A DNA stretch of 64,000 nucleotides from Pedobacter planticolens. GTDB taxonomy: Bacteria > Bacteroidota > Bacteroidia > Sphingobacteriales > Sphingobacteriaceae. Below are positions 51,641-61,894 of this stretch, one piece after another. A program made the position numbers and the translations under genes. How positions within the stretch are numbered: the first letter of the stretch is position 1; the number at the start of each line of letters is the position of its first letter. The DNA lies in assembly GCF_014172375.1 (NCBI RefSeq), contig NZ_WNXD01000002.1, forward strand, positions 124,001-188,000, given 5' to 3'. The notes below the pieces were generated by a model. That model was not told the DNA's origin. It did no database searches and was given only the letters and a program-made list of their open reading frames with translations.

Positions 51641-53518
51641 TTATGGGATTTTATCAAGCGGTGCAACATTGTTTTCATACCCACTATATCCTTTATTCTG
51701 ATTAATACGCCCATTTGTATTAAATCGTTGCGCACTTCCAGGAACTGGCCATAAAACGTGATATGGAGATATTTTGAAGTTTACACCAGAAACTGTAGGC
51801 ACTTGATTCTTGTAAAAATCATTCTTTTCAATTATCCTATCATAGAAAAAATTATTGTCAGAAAAGCTTGCCAAATTGTATGTTTTACCATTGTATGCTG
51901 GTTTGCCGGTAGTTGCAAAAATATAGGCAATACGGGTTAATTCCGTTTTACGTGGCTCTTCATAATACAATTCTCTAGCTCGTTCATCTAATATTGTACC
52001 GATAGTTACCAAATTAGGATCTGTAAGTAAAGTTGCATTTGCTCTTGATCTTACCTGATTAATATCGGCCATTGCTAACAGTAAATTACCTTTCCAATAA
52101 TAAGCCTCAGCTCTTAACAAATACGTTTCTGCCAATCTAAAAATGTACCAATCGGTGTTCGTTCCTCTAGGTGGTGACCAATATTTATCAACTGCCAAAG
52201 CGTTTGTTGTATTGATAAACGTTTTATAATGTGGCCAGCCAAAAAAGTGACGGATGGTATCTAAGCCTTTATTCAAAAACATGTTGTTGATATTTGCAGG
52301 GGTTGCATCAACCAATGGTTTGCCATACAATGCTTTTTCTGTTGGATTAGAAGAATTTTTTAACGCTGGGTTATTATACACCAAATCAGTCATGTTTATC
52401 CACATACCTGGCGCATGGCGATAATCAGTATTGTCTGTCCAGATGTATTTGGTGCTATATGGCGTTCCGCGATACCTACCAATTCCTCTACCATACATTA
52501 ACGTTAACGGAATTTCTACCGTAACACCATCTACAATGGCTGGGTTTAATCCTGATGGGGTTCTTAGATTTGCAAAATGCCATGCAGGCACACAATTGCG
52601 CATTACCTGAGAGCCAAAAGCTGTTGCGCCTGCAAGTGTTTCTCTATCAATTGCTAAAAATAAAGTTTCCTTATTCGCTGCAATTGCCTTATTATCCATT
52701 CTATGTAAATCCCACACCACATTTTTTGTTGCATCTCCTGCAGTACTTCCAAAACGGGTTCTCATTAATGAATATTTTCCTCCATTAATTACATTATTTG
52801 CAGATGTAATGGCATCATCAAAATCGCCCAAAGCCAAGTTTACTTTTGTTAATAAATGACTTACTGCACCTTTTGTTACTTCACCTCTATCTACGTTATC
52901 TAATACCCAAGTTTCAGCAAACAACAAATCACTTTTCATCTTTTTCAGGATAACATCACGCTTTGTAGAAAAATAATCAAGCCTTGGTTCAGTTAAATCT
53001 TTCAAAATTAGCGGCACATCACCAAATTGGTGAACTAATCTGTAGTAATAGTAAGCACGATAAAATAAGGCTGATCCTAAGATTGAATTCTTTTCAGCAT
53101 CATTTTTAAACGTAACCTTATCGATGTTATTAATAATCGTGTTCGCATACCTAATGCCTTTAAAACCCTCTATCCAATAGAAACCAATTCTATTAAAATC
53201 CGGGTTATTTAACTCAGCATCAGGCGTTACTCTGGTATTCATGTCCTGAGCTTGCGTACTTTTATCGGTTGTGCCATCTACAGCTACATCAGAGAAAATA
53301 GATTCTGTAACTATCGGAGCCATATCTCCAAAAAACTCTTGTCTAACATTTAAGCCCAATCCTGCTAATGCAGCCTTCATTCCGGCAACATTACTTAAAG
53401 CCACTTCTGGCTCAAATTTCGAGAGAAATCCTGAATCAAGATCAGCCTTCTTGCAACTATTAGCAGCAGTCATTAAAACGACCAGTGCTATAATTAATCT
53501 TTTATTTAAAATTTTCAT
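51641..53518 (-). CDS. SusD/RagB-family nutrient-binding outer-membrane lipoprotein
   Basis: A 625-residue surface lipoprotein. The lipobox is AANSCKK. SusD landmarks follow: ALFYRAYYYYRLVHQFGDVPLIL for the TPR region, LLTKVNLALGDFDDAI, the C-terminal domain with FRLAETYLLRAEAYYWKGNLLLAMADINQVRSRA, and ILDERARELYYEEPRKTELTRI. It captures a glycan or peptide-glycan ligand for the SusC-like porin encoded 11 bases upstream. The ligand is not predictable from sequence, but the linked fucosidase suggests fucosylated glycans. Confidence 0.95.
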   Translation of the reverse strand: MKILNKRLIIALVVLMTAANSCKKADLDSGFLSKFEPEVALSNVAGMKAALAGLGLNVRQEFFGDMAPIVTESIFSDVAVDGTTDKSTQAQDMNTRVTPDAELNNPDFNRIGFYWIEGFKGIRYANTIINNIDKVTFKNDAEKNSILGSALFYRAYYYYRLVHQFGDVPLILKDLTEPRLDYFSTKRDVILKKMKSDLLFAETWVLDNVDRGEVTKGAVSHLLTKVNLALGDFDDAITSANNVINGGKYSLMRTRFGSTAGDATKNVVWDLHRMDNKAIAANKETLFLAIDRETLAGATAFGSQVMRNCVPAWHFANLRTPSGLNPAIVDGVTVEIPLTLMYGRGIGRYRGTPYSTKYIWTDNTDYRHAPGMWINMTDLVYNNPALKNSSNPTEKALYGKPLVDATPANINNMFLNKGLDTIRHFFGWPHYKTFINTTNALAVDKYWSPPRGTNTDWYIFRLAETYLLRAEAYYWKGNLLLAMADINQVRSRANATLLTDPNLVTIGTILDERARELYYEEPRKTELTRIAYIFATTGKPAYNGKTYNLASFSDNNFFYDRIIEKNDFYKNQVPTVSGVNFKISPYHVLWPVPGSAQRFNTNGRINQNKGYSGYENNVAPLDKIP

Positions 53519-53529
53519 ATCTATAAATT

Positions 53530-56500
53530 CTATAATGAAATATTTAGTCCTAGTGTATAATATCTTGGTGTTGGACCATTATTTTGCGGATCCCATGTAT
53601 TCCAATCAGGTGCGTAAAGTGCTGCGTTATTAACGTTGAAATACAATTTTGCACTTTGTAATTTCACTTTGCTGATTAAATCAGTTGGCAATGTATAAGA
53701 AAGCGCTACCGTATTTAATCTAATAAATGAGCTTTTTCTGTACACATTAAAACTGGTTCCACTTAAGCCAGAACTTAAACGAGCATACTCATTTGTTGGA
53801 TTATCTACTGTCCAGTAAGGAACAACATAAGAACTAGTCCGACCAAAACCAACACTACCTGGTTGATTTAAACCTTGGTTATCCTGCGCTTTTTGTCCCC
53901 AATTTGAGATCAATTGGAACGAAAGGTCGAAGCTTTTATAAATATTAAATTCATTTCTAACCGCCCAAGTAAAACGAGGATTACGATAGCCCAAAAACTG
54001 CTTGTCTGCATCGTTATAAATGTAATTACCATCAACATCCTGTAATTTATAATCACCTGGTTTTATCCCTTTATTAAATTTGTTGGCTTCAGCAACTTCA
54101 CTAGTTTGCCATACCCCTAAAATTTTGTAATCCCATATTACGTCAATGTCTTTTCCAATAAACCATCCATTACCCAAATCATTATTTGGTGTCGCAAGGC
54201 GGATGATTTTATTTCTGTTTAAAGAGAATATCACATTAGAATTCCATAAAATTTTACCAGAGGTGATGTTTTTACTACTGATAGAAAGTTCAAAACCTTT
54301 ATTGTTAACTGCACCAATATTAGAAATTACATTAGATGCTCCAGATACGTTTGATAAGGTTTGACTAATCAATAAATCTGATGTTTTTTTATCATAGTAC
54401 TCTAAGGCACCGTTGATTCTGTTATTAATTATTCCAAAATCTAAACCAACGTTTAATGATTTCGTTTTCTCCCATTTCAATTCTGGGTTTCCAATTCTAG
54501 CGCCACCAATTAAGCCATTTACTTCTGCTGGCACTCCACTTGCATTTACAGATTGATATTTCACCAAATCTTCGGCAGATAAACTCGAATATTGATCTAC
54601 CACTCTATTTCCATTTTCCCCGTAAGAAACCCTTAGCTTTCCATAATTAAGCCATTTGATATCTTTCAAGAAACTTTCTTCTGTAAATGTCCAAGCTACT
54701 GCTGCAGATTGGAAGGTTGCTCTTTTATTATTAGCCCCAAAGCCAGAAAAACCATCACGGCGTAAAGTGTAAGAAAAGTTATAGCGACTCTTTAATGAGT
54801 AATTGATTCTGCCCATTAAAGCATCACCTTTATAAGCCTGATCATCGCTACTCACACTTGCCTTAATACCGCTACCTAAGTTATGGTACCCAAGAATATC
54901 ACTCGGAATAAATCCTTCATTTCCTGATAAGGTATACCATGATTGGTATTTTTCACCATTTACTAAGAAGGTAACATCAAAATTGTGGATTTTACCAATC
55001 GTTTTATTCCATTTCAGCAAATTATCAACCTGCCAATTGTATCTTGTTTCTTGCGCTCGTGTAGCAGAACCGCCCGGCGTGGTAACGTTCGGATTTAATG
55101 AAGAAGATGCATTGAATGTACGGTACATATCTATACCCGGACTAAAATTTAGTTGGTAAGTAATTCCAAATGGTAAAGTTGCCTTGGCATAAATACTTCC
55201 AAATAAAGTATTTAATCTTACCATTCTGCTGTTATAGGTTGGGTTTAAGAACGGATTTCTTGCATTCAAACCATTGTCATCAGTTGGAATTCTTCTTAAT
55301 GAACCATCAGGATTGTAATAATCACCATAAGGAGATAAACTTGTTAATTGGCCCCAATCTGCTTCTATAGAGCCCTCATCGCGGTCGGCATATTGAAAGT
55401 TAATACCAACATTTAAAAATTTAGCAGCTTTTGCATCTAAATTTACTCTGGTTCTAACTGTACTAAATTCGCCACCTTCAATTAGGTTTTCATTTTTTAA
55501 ATAACCGAGAGACATGTAATAATTGATCTCATCTTTTCTGCCAGACATGCTTAAGGTATGGTCTTGGCGTTGACCAGTACGGAATAATAAATCATACCAA
55601 TTTATAGTTTTACCAGCGAAGTAGTTATTTTTTTCGTTAGTAAGCAGGCCTAATCTGGTTAACCAAAGATCTTTTGGATTTGTAGTAGTTTGTCCATTAA
55701 GCCATTGCGTCATGGTAACACCAGCGGGCAAATTATCAGGATCATTATAAATATACGCTGGGCTGGTTCCTGTGCTTCTTGCTACATCTCCACGCCAAGC
55801 TAAAAAGCCAGGTCCATCATAAACTGGTTGATCTTTAGAAAGTGTAGCAATCCCAAAATTGGTATTGAAGTTAATTGTAGGTGTACTCGATTTACCTTTT
55901 TTAGTAGTAATGGCTACCACACCAGTTGCAGCTTTAGAACCATAAACGGCAAGCGAACTTGCATCTTTTAATACATCAATTGTTTCAATATCATTTGGGT
56001 TGATATCTGAAAGTTGCCCGATGTAAATTACTCCATCTAAAACAATTAATGGTGATGTACTTGCTGTTAAGGTCGTTTTTCCCCTTACCAACAAATCACC
56101 TCCACCTTTAGCACTTGTATTCATGCTAACCGCTAAGCCTGCAATATTTCCTTTAAGGATATCGGCAACACTTTGTGGATTTTCATTTTCTAGCTGCGCC
56201 GCTTTTACGCTAGATATTGCTCCCGTTACATCTTTCTTAAGCGCTGTACCGTAGCCTACTACCACAACATCTGAAAGTTCATTTACAGACTCGACTAATT
56301 CAATGTTGATTTGACTTCGATTATTCACTGCAACCTCTTGGGTTTTATATCCTATCATAGAATATACTAAAGTTGAATTGCCAGGGGCGGTAATTGAATA
56401 TGCCCCATTACCATCGGACGAAACCGCAGCTTTTGAATTTTTAACATTTACTGAAACCCCTGGTAATGGAGTTCCATTCTTGTCCTTTATACTACCTTTT

Positions 56501-56577
56501 ATTGCGACATCCTGAGCGAAACAGAATACGTAGGTGAAAAGGACCATACTAATAAGTAGGGTAATTTTTTTTCTCAT
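53530..56577 (-). CDS. SusC/RagA-family TonB-linked outer-membrane transporter
   Basis: A 1015-residue TonB-dependent porin. A signal peptide ends at VFCFAQ. A carboxypeptidase-like domain comes next (VAIKGSIKDKNGTPLPGVSVNV). The TonB box/plug start is ELSDVVVVGYGTALKKDVTGAISSV, the plug continues GGDLLVRGKTTLTASTSPLIVLDGV and ETIDVLKDASSLAVYGSKAATGVV, and a 22-strand barrel runs to the C-terminus (PTPRYYTLGLNISL). It works with the SusD-like lipoprotein. The pair is transcribed leftward from a 389-base upstream region and lacks an adjacent anti-sigma factor. Confidence 0.96.
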   Translation of the reverse strand: MRKKITLLISMVLFTYVFCFAQDVAIKGSIKDKNGTPLPGVSVNVKNSKAAVSSDGNGAYSITAPGNSTLVYSMIGYKTQEVAVNNRSQINIELVESVNELSDVVVVGYGTALKKDVTGAISSVKAAQLENENPQSVADILKGNIAGLAVSMNTSAKGGGDLLVRGKTTLTASTSPLIVLDGVIYIGQLSDINPNDIETIDVLKDASSLAVYGSKAATGVVAITTKKGKSSTPTINFNTNFGIATLSKDQPVYDGPGFLAWRGDVARSTGTSPAYIYNDPDNLPAGVTMTQWLNGQTTTNPKDLWLTRLGLLTNEKNNYFAGKTINWYDLLFRTGQRQDHTLSMSGRKDEINYYMSLGYLKNENLIEGGEFSTVRTRVNLDAKAAKFLNVGINFQYADRDEGSIEADWGQLTSLSPYGDYYNPDGSLRRIPTDDNGLNARNPFLNPTYNSRMVRLNTLFGSIYAKATLPFGITYQLNFSPGIDMYRTFNASSSLNPNVTTPGGSATRAQETRYNWQVDNLLKWNKTIGKIHNFDVTFLVNGEKYQSWYTLSGNEGFIPSDILGYHNLGSGIKASVSSDDQAYKGDALMGRINYSLKSRYNFSYTLRRDGFSGFGANNKRATFQSAAVAWTFTEESFLKDIKWLNYGKLRVSYGENGNRVVDQYSSLSAEDLVKYQSVNASGVPAEVNGLIGGARIGNPELKWEKTKSLNVGLDFGIINNRINGALEYYDKKTSDLLISQTLSNVSGASNVISNIGAVNNKGFELSISSKNITSGKILWNSNVIFSLNRNKIIRLATPNNDLGNGWFIGKDIDVIWDYKILGVWQTSEVAEANKFNKGIKPGDYKLQDVDGNYIYNDADKQFLGYRNPRFTWAVRNEFNIYKSFDLSFQLISNWGQKAQDNQGLNQPGSVGFGRTSSYVVPYWTVDNPTNEYARLSSGLSGTSFNVYRKSSFIRLNTVALSYTLPTDLISKVKLQSAKLYFNVNNAALYAPDWNTWDPQNNGPTPRYYTLGLNISL

Positions 56578-56966
56578 GTTACATTTGGTTAGAATAGTTT
56601 TGTAAGGTAAATCTATTTTAAAATTTACAGAATAACAAAATAAAAAATAGCATAAATAGCTTATAATTAGATAGTTATAAATATTATGATACGCTTAATC
56701 CGCAATGCAAAACCAATAAAATCGCACCGTAATATTGCTGTGACGCGTTTAAGATTTTTTGAGCAATACGCTTCACGCACAATGAAAAATAACTGAAAAA
56801 AAATACAGAATGCTCTATAATAGCTCAGAAATAAGCTATTTGAGATTAGCAACTTTGTTAAATCGCGTGAATTGTTAACTAAGAATAACTAGAAAAACAC
56901 CAGCCTTGCTGAAAAAGTCTGAATTTTTATGTGGTGTTTTCCCATTGGGATAGTAAAAATATTGGA
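56578..56966. other. Upstream region of the susC-like gene
   Basis: A 389-base AT-rich non-coding region between two leftward genes. Visible structures are AATAGCT...AGCTATT (56819-56840), and the long-loop hairpin AAAACACCA...TGGTGTTTT (56894-56940), which may terminate the acetyltransferase gene. The promoter of the susC-like gene must lie here, but no clear TAnnTTTG box was picked out. The short open frame at 56667-56852 has no protein-like features. Confidence 0.55.
56894..56940 (-). terminator. Possible terminator for the GNAT gene
   Basis: AAAACACCA and TGGTGTTTT form a 9-bp stem with a 29-base loop, and read on the minus strand the stem runs into TTTT. The loop is long, so this is tentative. 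It lies 27 bases after the stop at 56967. Confidence 0.4.
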
Positions 56967-57653
56967 TTAAACTGCTATTTTTTGAAACACATAAGCAATC
57001 ATTTCAGTTCTGATATGAAATCCTAATTTTTTGTACAGTTTAACCGCACCATCATTATCGTTTCTTACATGTAGAAAAGGAGTTTCTGATTTCTCCAGTA
57101 TTCTTTTGATTTGTTCGCGAATAAGCCCAAAAGCATATCCTTTTCCTAAATGATTTGGATGAGTACACACTGCACTAATTTCTACATAAGGCGTTGGATT
57201 AAACCGATGACCAGCCATTGCAACTAATTTATCTTCATTAAATACACCAGTATAATTTCCAAGTTCTATTGTTCTTGAGCGAAATGGACCAGGTTCTGTT
57301 AATTTAACAAGCGCCAACATCTCTTCCACATGAGATATATCCAAATTCATAAAATCTAAATCATTTTCTGTAGGAAGCTCTTTAGGCTCATAAACCATTT
57401 GAAACATATCAATTTGATGAACTAATTTCCATCGATTAGGAATATCATATGCTACTGGTGTAAAAACTACGAATGTACTTTCTTCAGCGCTGTTCTCATA
57501 AAGGCTTTCAAAATCTTCTATCGAATTATCTTTTAATCCTGCAAATGGTGCAATATCTCCCGAATAATATTTTACATTCTCTGTTCCACTAGCAAAAATG
57601 TGGTGAGCAGCTTGTAGTGAATTGTAAATCGGGTTATCTAGTATATGCTCCAT
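56967..57653 (-). CDS. GNAT-family N-acetyltransferase (FR47-like)
   Basis: A 228-residue acetyltransferase. The C-terminal half (~120-228) holds the GNAT core with an FR47-type pattern: LVAMAGHRFNPTPYVEISAVCTHPNHLGKGYAFGLI gives the acetyl-CoA loop, and FLHVRNDNDGAVKLYKKLGFHIRTEMIAYVF the C-terminal strand. The N-terminal half is poorly conserved. The acceptor is unknown. It is divergent from the AraC gene across 147 bases; nothing ties it to the glycan genes beyond position. Confidence 0.9.
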   Translation of the reverse strand: MEHILDNPIYNSLQAAHHIFASGTENVKYYSGDIAPFAGLKDNSIEDFESLYENSAEESTFVVFTPVAYDIPNRWKLVHQIDMFQMVYEPKELPTENDLDFMNLDISHVEEMLALVKLTEPGPFRSRTIELGNYTGVFNEDKLVAMAGHRFNPTPYVEISAVCTHPNHLGKGYAFGLIREQIKRILEKSETPFLHVRNDNDGAVKLYKKLGFHIRTEMIAYVFQKIAV

Positions 57654-57800
57654 TTTGCCTTTTATTTTCTTCTGTTACGCAAAGATATCAAAAAGCCGAA
57701 TTATTATTTTTCAATCTAAATAATAAGCGATACTATGATATTTTATTTATTTTTAACTGATATTTAACAATAATGCTGAATTTTTTTCATTAATGTAATT

Positions 57801-58661
57801 ATGAAACCGCAACTTTTAAAAGTATCAACAGACTTAATTCATTCTTTTAGTTCGAGAAAAGATACTGTTGCAGATATTAATAGTCACTGGCATTACCACC
57901 CAGAAGTAGAACTCATTTATTTTGCAAAAGGAAGTGGTATGCAGTTCATTGGCGACAGTATAGAAACTTTTAATACTGGTGATGTAATTTTAGTAGGTAG
58001 TAATGTGCCGCATTATTGGCGTTTTGATAATATTACAGAAGATGATCACGATGTGGATGTAAGGGTAATTCACTTTAATGAAAATTTCTGGGGATCTGAT
58101 TTTTTGAGCCTACCGGAAAACAAGGAATTGAAAGACCTTTTACAACATGCACAATTAGGCGTGCAAGTGGTGGGACCTGCAAAAAAAGAAATTGCAAAGC
58201 TAATTACCAAGGTAATTGAAACCGATGGCTGTCGGAAAATTATTAACCTAATGGAATCTTTATTATCTATTGCAGCCGCCAAAGAATTAAAGTATTTAGT
58301 TTCTGTAGGTTTCAAATACCACTTTCAAGAATCAGAAAAAGATCGCATGCACTCTATTTATAATTATACGATTTCTAATTTCAAGGAGCGAATTGACCTA
58401 AAAACTATTGCCGAAGTAGCTAAAATTAGTCCCAATTCTTTTTGTAAATATTTTAAATCGCGAAGCAAGAAAACCTACTCCAGATTTATCAATGAAATTA
58501 GAGTTAGTCATGCCTGCAAACTTTTAATGGATGGCAAAGCAAGTGTAAAAGAAGTTTGTTACGATAGTGGTTTTTACAACTTCGCCAGCTTTCATCAGTA
58601 CTTTAAAAGCATAACAGGAAAAAGTCCATTGCAGTATCAAAAGTCGTTTATCACAGATTAA
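57801..58661 (+). CDS. AraC-family transcriptional regulator with N-terminal cupin
   Basis: A 286-residue regulator. The N-terminal cupin (~25-90) reads SHWHYHPEVELIYFAKGSGMQFIGD and FNTGDVILVGSNVPHYWRF, the sugar-binding type. The C-terminal double HTH has IDLKTIAEVAKISPNSFCKYFKSRSKKTYSRFINEIRVSHACKLL and VKEVCYDSGFYNFASFHQYFKSITGKSPLQYQ. It is placed between the SusC/SusD unit and the fucosidase gene, so it may control one or both in response to a sugar. That is inference from context. Confidence 0.93.
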   Translation: MKPQLLKVSTDLIHSFSSRKDTVADINSHWHYHPEVELIYFAKGSGMQFIGDSIETFNTGDVILVGSNVPHYWRFDNITEDDHDVDVRVIHFNENFWGSDFLSLPENKELKDLLQHAQLGVQVVGPAKKEIAKLITKVIETDGCRKIINLMESLLSIAAAKELKYLVSVGFKYHFQESEKDRMHSIYNYTISNFKERIDLKTIAEVAKISPNSFCKYFKSRSKKTYSRFINEIRVSHACKLLMDGKASVKEVCYDSGFYNFASFHQYFKSITGKSPLQYQKSFITD

Positions 58662-58711
58662 ACAACGAAAGTTCGGGTTAAGAATTGATGTGAAGTTTAG
58701 TCCTTTCGCTC

Positions 58712-58815
58712 GTCATTGCGATCCCGATTTTTCATCGGGAGAGGCAATCTATCCTACAATAAAGATTGCTTTCCCGAAAAGTCGGGACAAGCTGTCATTC
58801 TTCCTCGCAAAGACG
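58712..58815. repeat. Intergenic palindromic element (CGTCATTGCGA type)
   Basis: A related, more diverged copy of 15429-15518. The left arm CGTCATTGCGATCCCGATTT...GAGGCAATCT pairs in part with AAGATTGCTTTCCCG...CCTCGCAAAGACG. It lies between the convergent AraC and fucosidase genes. Confidence 0.65.
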
Positions 58816-58825
58816 GCCAATACTT

Positions 58826-60979
58826 CTAATGAAATAATTGCGAGGCTGTAATTGTTGCTTTCTTACCATTTAAAGGTTCCATACTTACCGTTAGATTATT
58901 ACCTCCACCACTATCGTAGTATCGTAAATCAATTTTATGATATCCTTTTTTTAGTGCAATTGCTCCACTTGGTTTTGGTTTGCCTTTAGCAGCATCATTT
59001 TCTGCCACCTCTTCACTATCTATCCAAAGTTTACTTCCATCATCAGAGTCTAGATAAAAAGTATATAAATCATCTTTATCTACATACACATATCCCGTAA
59101 AACGGAAAGCAAATTTATCTTTTCTTTCTTTTTTGTCAATTGATAAAGTACCGGTAATTCCTTTGGTTTTAACTGCAGCATTTGCTATGGTTTCCATATT
59201 AATCTTACCTTCAAGCTCAAGGTATTCATACTTTATTCCTTGTTTTGCAGCAACTTTAGTCGCAGCTTTCCACTGATAAACATTTGCTTCTTTAGCACTT
59301 ACATTACTTGTTAAAGCGCCTTCTTGCATCGCGATAGCTTTAATAGTGCTTTTAGTGGTTACATTAAAGGGTTTGCTATACTTGGCAGATTTAGTTGTTG
59401 GTTCTGTACCATCGGTTGTATAATAAATTGCTGTTGCATTAGTTGTTAGCTGAACCGTAGTTTGTAAAGTTTTGCTATTTTGAACTACATCAATTTCTGG
59501 TTTATGTGCAAACTGACCAAACCCTGCAATTTTTAGTACATACGCATACGGCGTTTTAAATACATTTGGATCATACTCTGGTAAATTAATTTCTGTTGCA
59601 TCATTATGAGTATGCCAACTTACTTTCGCTGTACTACCTAACAAGCTTATTGAAGCATTTGTAGGCAACACAATATTTTTTAAAGTGATTTTTTTGCTAG
59701 AAGGGTATTTTGGCAAAATAGCATACAATGAATTAGTGGTAGGATTATACGTATAAAAAACCTCTTTCACCGCAAAACCTGGATCTGGATCAATGGTGAT
59801 TTTAGTCATGTAATCGTTAGTAGTTTTCCAATCTCCTTCCACTTTTTTAGATTGATAATTCTGATTTCCTTCACTCCATTGAAAAGCATTTTTCCATCTA
59901 ATGGTATTATAAATTGCTTCTCCATTCAGGTTCAACCAATCGCCCATTTGCAATAAACGCTCCTGCATAATTGGTGGAATTTTTCCGTGTTCATCTGGCC
60001 CAATATCCAATAAAAAATTACCGCCTCTACTCACTTTATCTATTAAAGAAATAATCAGTGATTGTGTAGTGTTATAATCCCAAGCATCTTCTCCACGATT
60101 GTAACCATAAGAATATCCCATGCCTCTGCTTTCTTCCCAAGCATGATCTTCAAAATCAAGATCTGGCTGATATTCTGGTGTATATACCTGCCCATGATTA
60201 AAACGAATACCACTACCCCATCTATCGTAGGTTACTATCGAATTTTTAACCGGACTTGAGTTATATAACCACGCCAAAAACTCTTGCGAACGCCAAGTTT
60301 CTGCTGGCTGATCCCAATCACCATCCGTCCAAAAAACATCAGGTTTATAGGTATTAATTAAATCTAACATTTGCGGATACATATGCTTATCCACGTAGCT
60401 TTTTTTATCTTTTTGATACAATGGGTTATACCATTCGTACAAAGAATAATACATACCTGGCCTCACGCTAGTTTTGCGCAAAGCAGTAAACAAATCTCCT
60501 AATAAATCTCTATGCGGACCAGTAGTAACCGAATTCCAAGGAAATCCCCAGGTTTTATCTGTTTCTTTACTTGGCCAAATGGCGTAACCATCATGGTGTT
60601 TAGAGGTTAGCACTACATATTTTGCACCCGATTGTTCAATAACTTTAGCCCATTCATCTGGGTTATACAATTCGGCCTTAAAATCTTTAGCCAGATCATA
60701 ATAGCTACGATCGCCAAAACGCTTTTTTTGATACGCAATACGAGCAGTATCTTTGCTATTTAATCCATTTTGATACCATTCGGCATAGTCGCCTTTTTTA
60801 CTCCATCCGGGAACAGAATACACTCCCCAATGAATAAATATACCAAACTTAGCTTGACCAAACCATGTTGGAATAGGCCTAGTATCTAAACTTTGCCAGT
60901 TAGCTTGATAATTTTGAGCATGAATAGAGGATGATAAGCTGAGCGCTAATACTAGAACAAGTAGAGGTTTAAGTTGCAT
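58826..60979 (-). CDS. GH29 alpha-L-fucosidase with chitobiase-type and PA14 domains
   Basis: A 717-residue exported retaining fucosidase. With the start at 60979 (MQLKPLLVLVLALSLSSSIHAQ) a clean signal peptide is obtained; an in-frame ATG at 61045 would add 22 residues before it. The GH29 barrel shows WFGQAKFGIFIHWGVYSVPGW, YVVLTSKHHDGYAIWPS and the nucleophile Asp in PDVFWTDGDWDQP. A beta-sandwich follows, then a chitobiase-C-terminal-like Fn3 unit at ~530-600 (AIYYTTDGTEPTTKSAKYSKPF) and a PA14-type carbohydrate-binding domain at ~630-715 (DKDDLYTFYLDSDDGSKLWIDSEEV). It should release L-fucose in the periplasm. It lies 98 bases downstream of a decayed gene on the same strand. Confidence 0.95.
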   Translation of the reverse strand: MQLKPLLVLVLALSLSSSIHAQNYQANWQSLDTRPIPTWFGQAKFGIFIHWGVYSVPGWSKKGDYAEWYQNGLNSKDTARIAYQKKRFGDRSYYDLAKDFKAELYNPDEWAKVIEQSGAKYVVLTSKHHDGYAIWPSKETDKTWGFPWNSVTTGPHRDLLGDLFTALRKTSVRPGMYYSLYEWYNPLYQKDKKSYVDKHMYPQMLDLINTYKPDVFWTDGDWDQPAETWRSQEFLAWLYNSSPVKNSIVTYDRWGSGIRFNHGQVYTPEYQPDLDFEDHAWEESRGMGYSYGYNRGEDAWDYNTTQSLIISLIDKVSRGGNFLLDIGPDEHGKIPPIMQERLLQMGDWLNLNGEAIYNTIRWKNAFQWSEGNQNYQSKKVEGDWKTTNDYMTKITIDPDPGFAVKEVFYTYNPTTNSLYAILPKYPSSKKITLKNIVLPTNASISLLGSTAKVSWHTHNDATEINLPEYDPNVFKTPYAYVLKIAGFGQFAHKPEIDVVQNSKTLQTTVQLTTNATAIYYTTDGTEPTTKSAKYSKPFNVTTKSTIKAIAMQEGALTSNVSAKEANVYQWKAATKVAAKQGIKYEYLELEGKINMETIANAAVKTKGITGTLSIDKKERKDKFAFRFTGYVYVDKDDLYTFYLDSDDGSKLWIDSEEVAENDAAKGKPKPSGAIALKKGYHKIDLRYYDSGGGNNLTVSMEPLNGKKATITASQLFH

Positions 60980-61077
60980 ATGATTTTGATTTGTGGTCGA
61001 TGCAAATAAACAAATAATGCTTAAATAGTAAGCATAAAATATCACATTTGAGAGTTGATAAACTAAATTGTAGGGTT

Positions 61078-61779
61078 TTAACCTTGCATTAGCATTAGAA
61101 TATCTAAATCATTGAATTTTTGTTCGCTAGGCATATTAAAATAATAGCTAGGTTCTTCAATGCTCCCCCTCAAATTTGCATTTGATAGGGTATTAGTCGT
61201 TTGTACATTAAATTGACCGCTTTTATTCACAAAAAACGATCGTTCGTTTAAAACTTGTTCATTTTTGTTAACCAAGGTAATTTGTGAAACCCCAATTGGA
61301 AACATACTTTTAGGCAAAACAAAATTACTTACTTGCTTATTAGCCATAATTTGCGTCATAAAATACAACTGCTCATTAGCCAGTCCAACCAACGTAAGTT
61401 CCTGATCACGTAAATCCGAATGAACCGTTATATGAATTGAATCAGAATTTAGATTATTATTTACCTGTAATGTCGTTCCCTTATTAGTGCTTAAAGGCAA
61501 GGTTTTACTAAAAGAACCATTAGCTGTTTCTATCCTTGCAATATACTTTTCACCAGCCTGTGGTGTAAAGACAAAAGAACCCATCCCTTTAACATTAGAT
61601 TGAAATTCAACAATTTTAATCTCTTTAGAATCTACTATCTCTCCATGTATAATTAAACTCTTTCCGTCTACACCGATAGCTTTAAAAGCCATTTTCTGTT
61701 TTTTATCGCTCAGCCAACTTCCACCTTCTGGTAAAAATTGCACAGTGACTTTAGATAATTGCATCATTTTTAAGGACAT
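61078..61779 (-). pseudogene. Remnant of an MG2/TonB-plug protein gene
   Basis: The 233-residue open frame matches residues ~258-538 of the protein encoded at 15680-18403. Paired segments are VTVQFLPEGGSWLS / VDFQFFPEGGQLIS, VKGMGSFVFTPQAGEKY / YAGMGSFYITPESGKNY, LPKSMFPIGVSQITLVN / IPKKNFPSGIVQITLFN and NDLDILMLMQG / ADLDKLMLTQG. It lacks the signal peptide, the MG2 domain, about 55 residues before the last segment, and everything after the MLMQG stop, including the plug domain. It is therefore a gene fragment, although its frame remains open for 702 bases. Confidence 0.85.
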
Positions 61780-61894
61780 TGTTTTTTCAAATAATATTAA
61801 GCGAGCATTGAGTAGACTTTAAATTGTAATTAGGATCAGCATGTTTTATGAATTAAATGTAAATTATTATCTAAAAAAGCAGAAATAAAGCACT

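Noticed and set aside
56667..56852. 61-codon leftward frame in the susC upstream region
   Set aside because: Composition is that of AT-rich DNA, with no start context or conserved pattern; the region is better read as regulatory.
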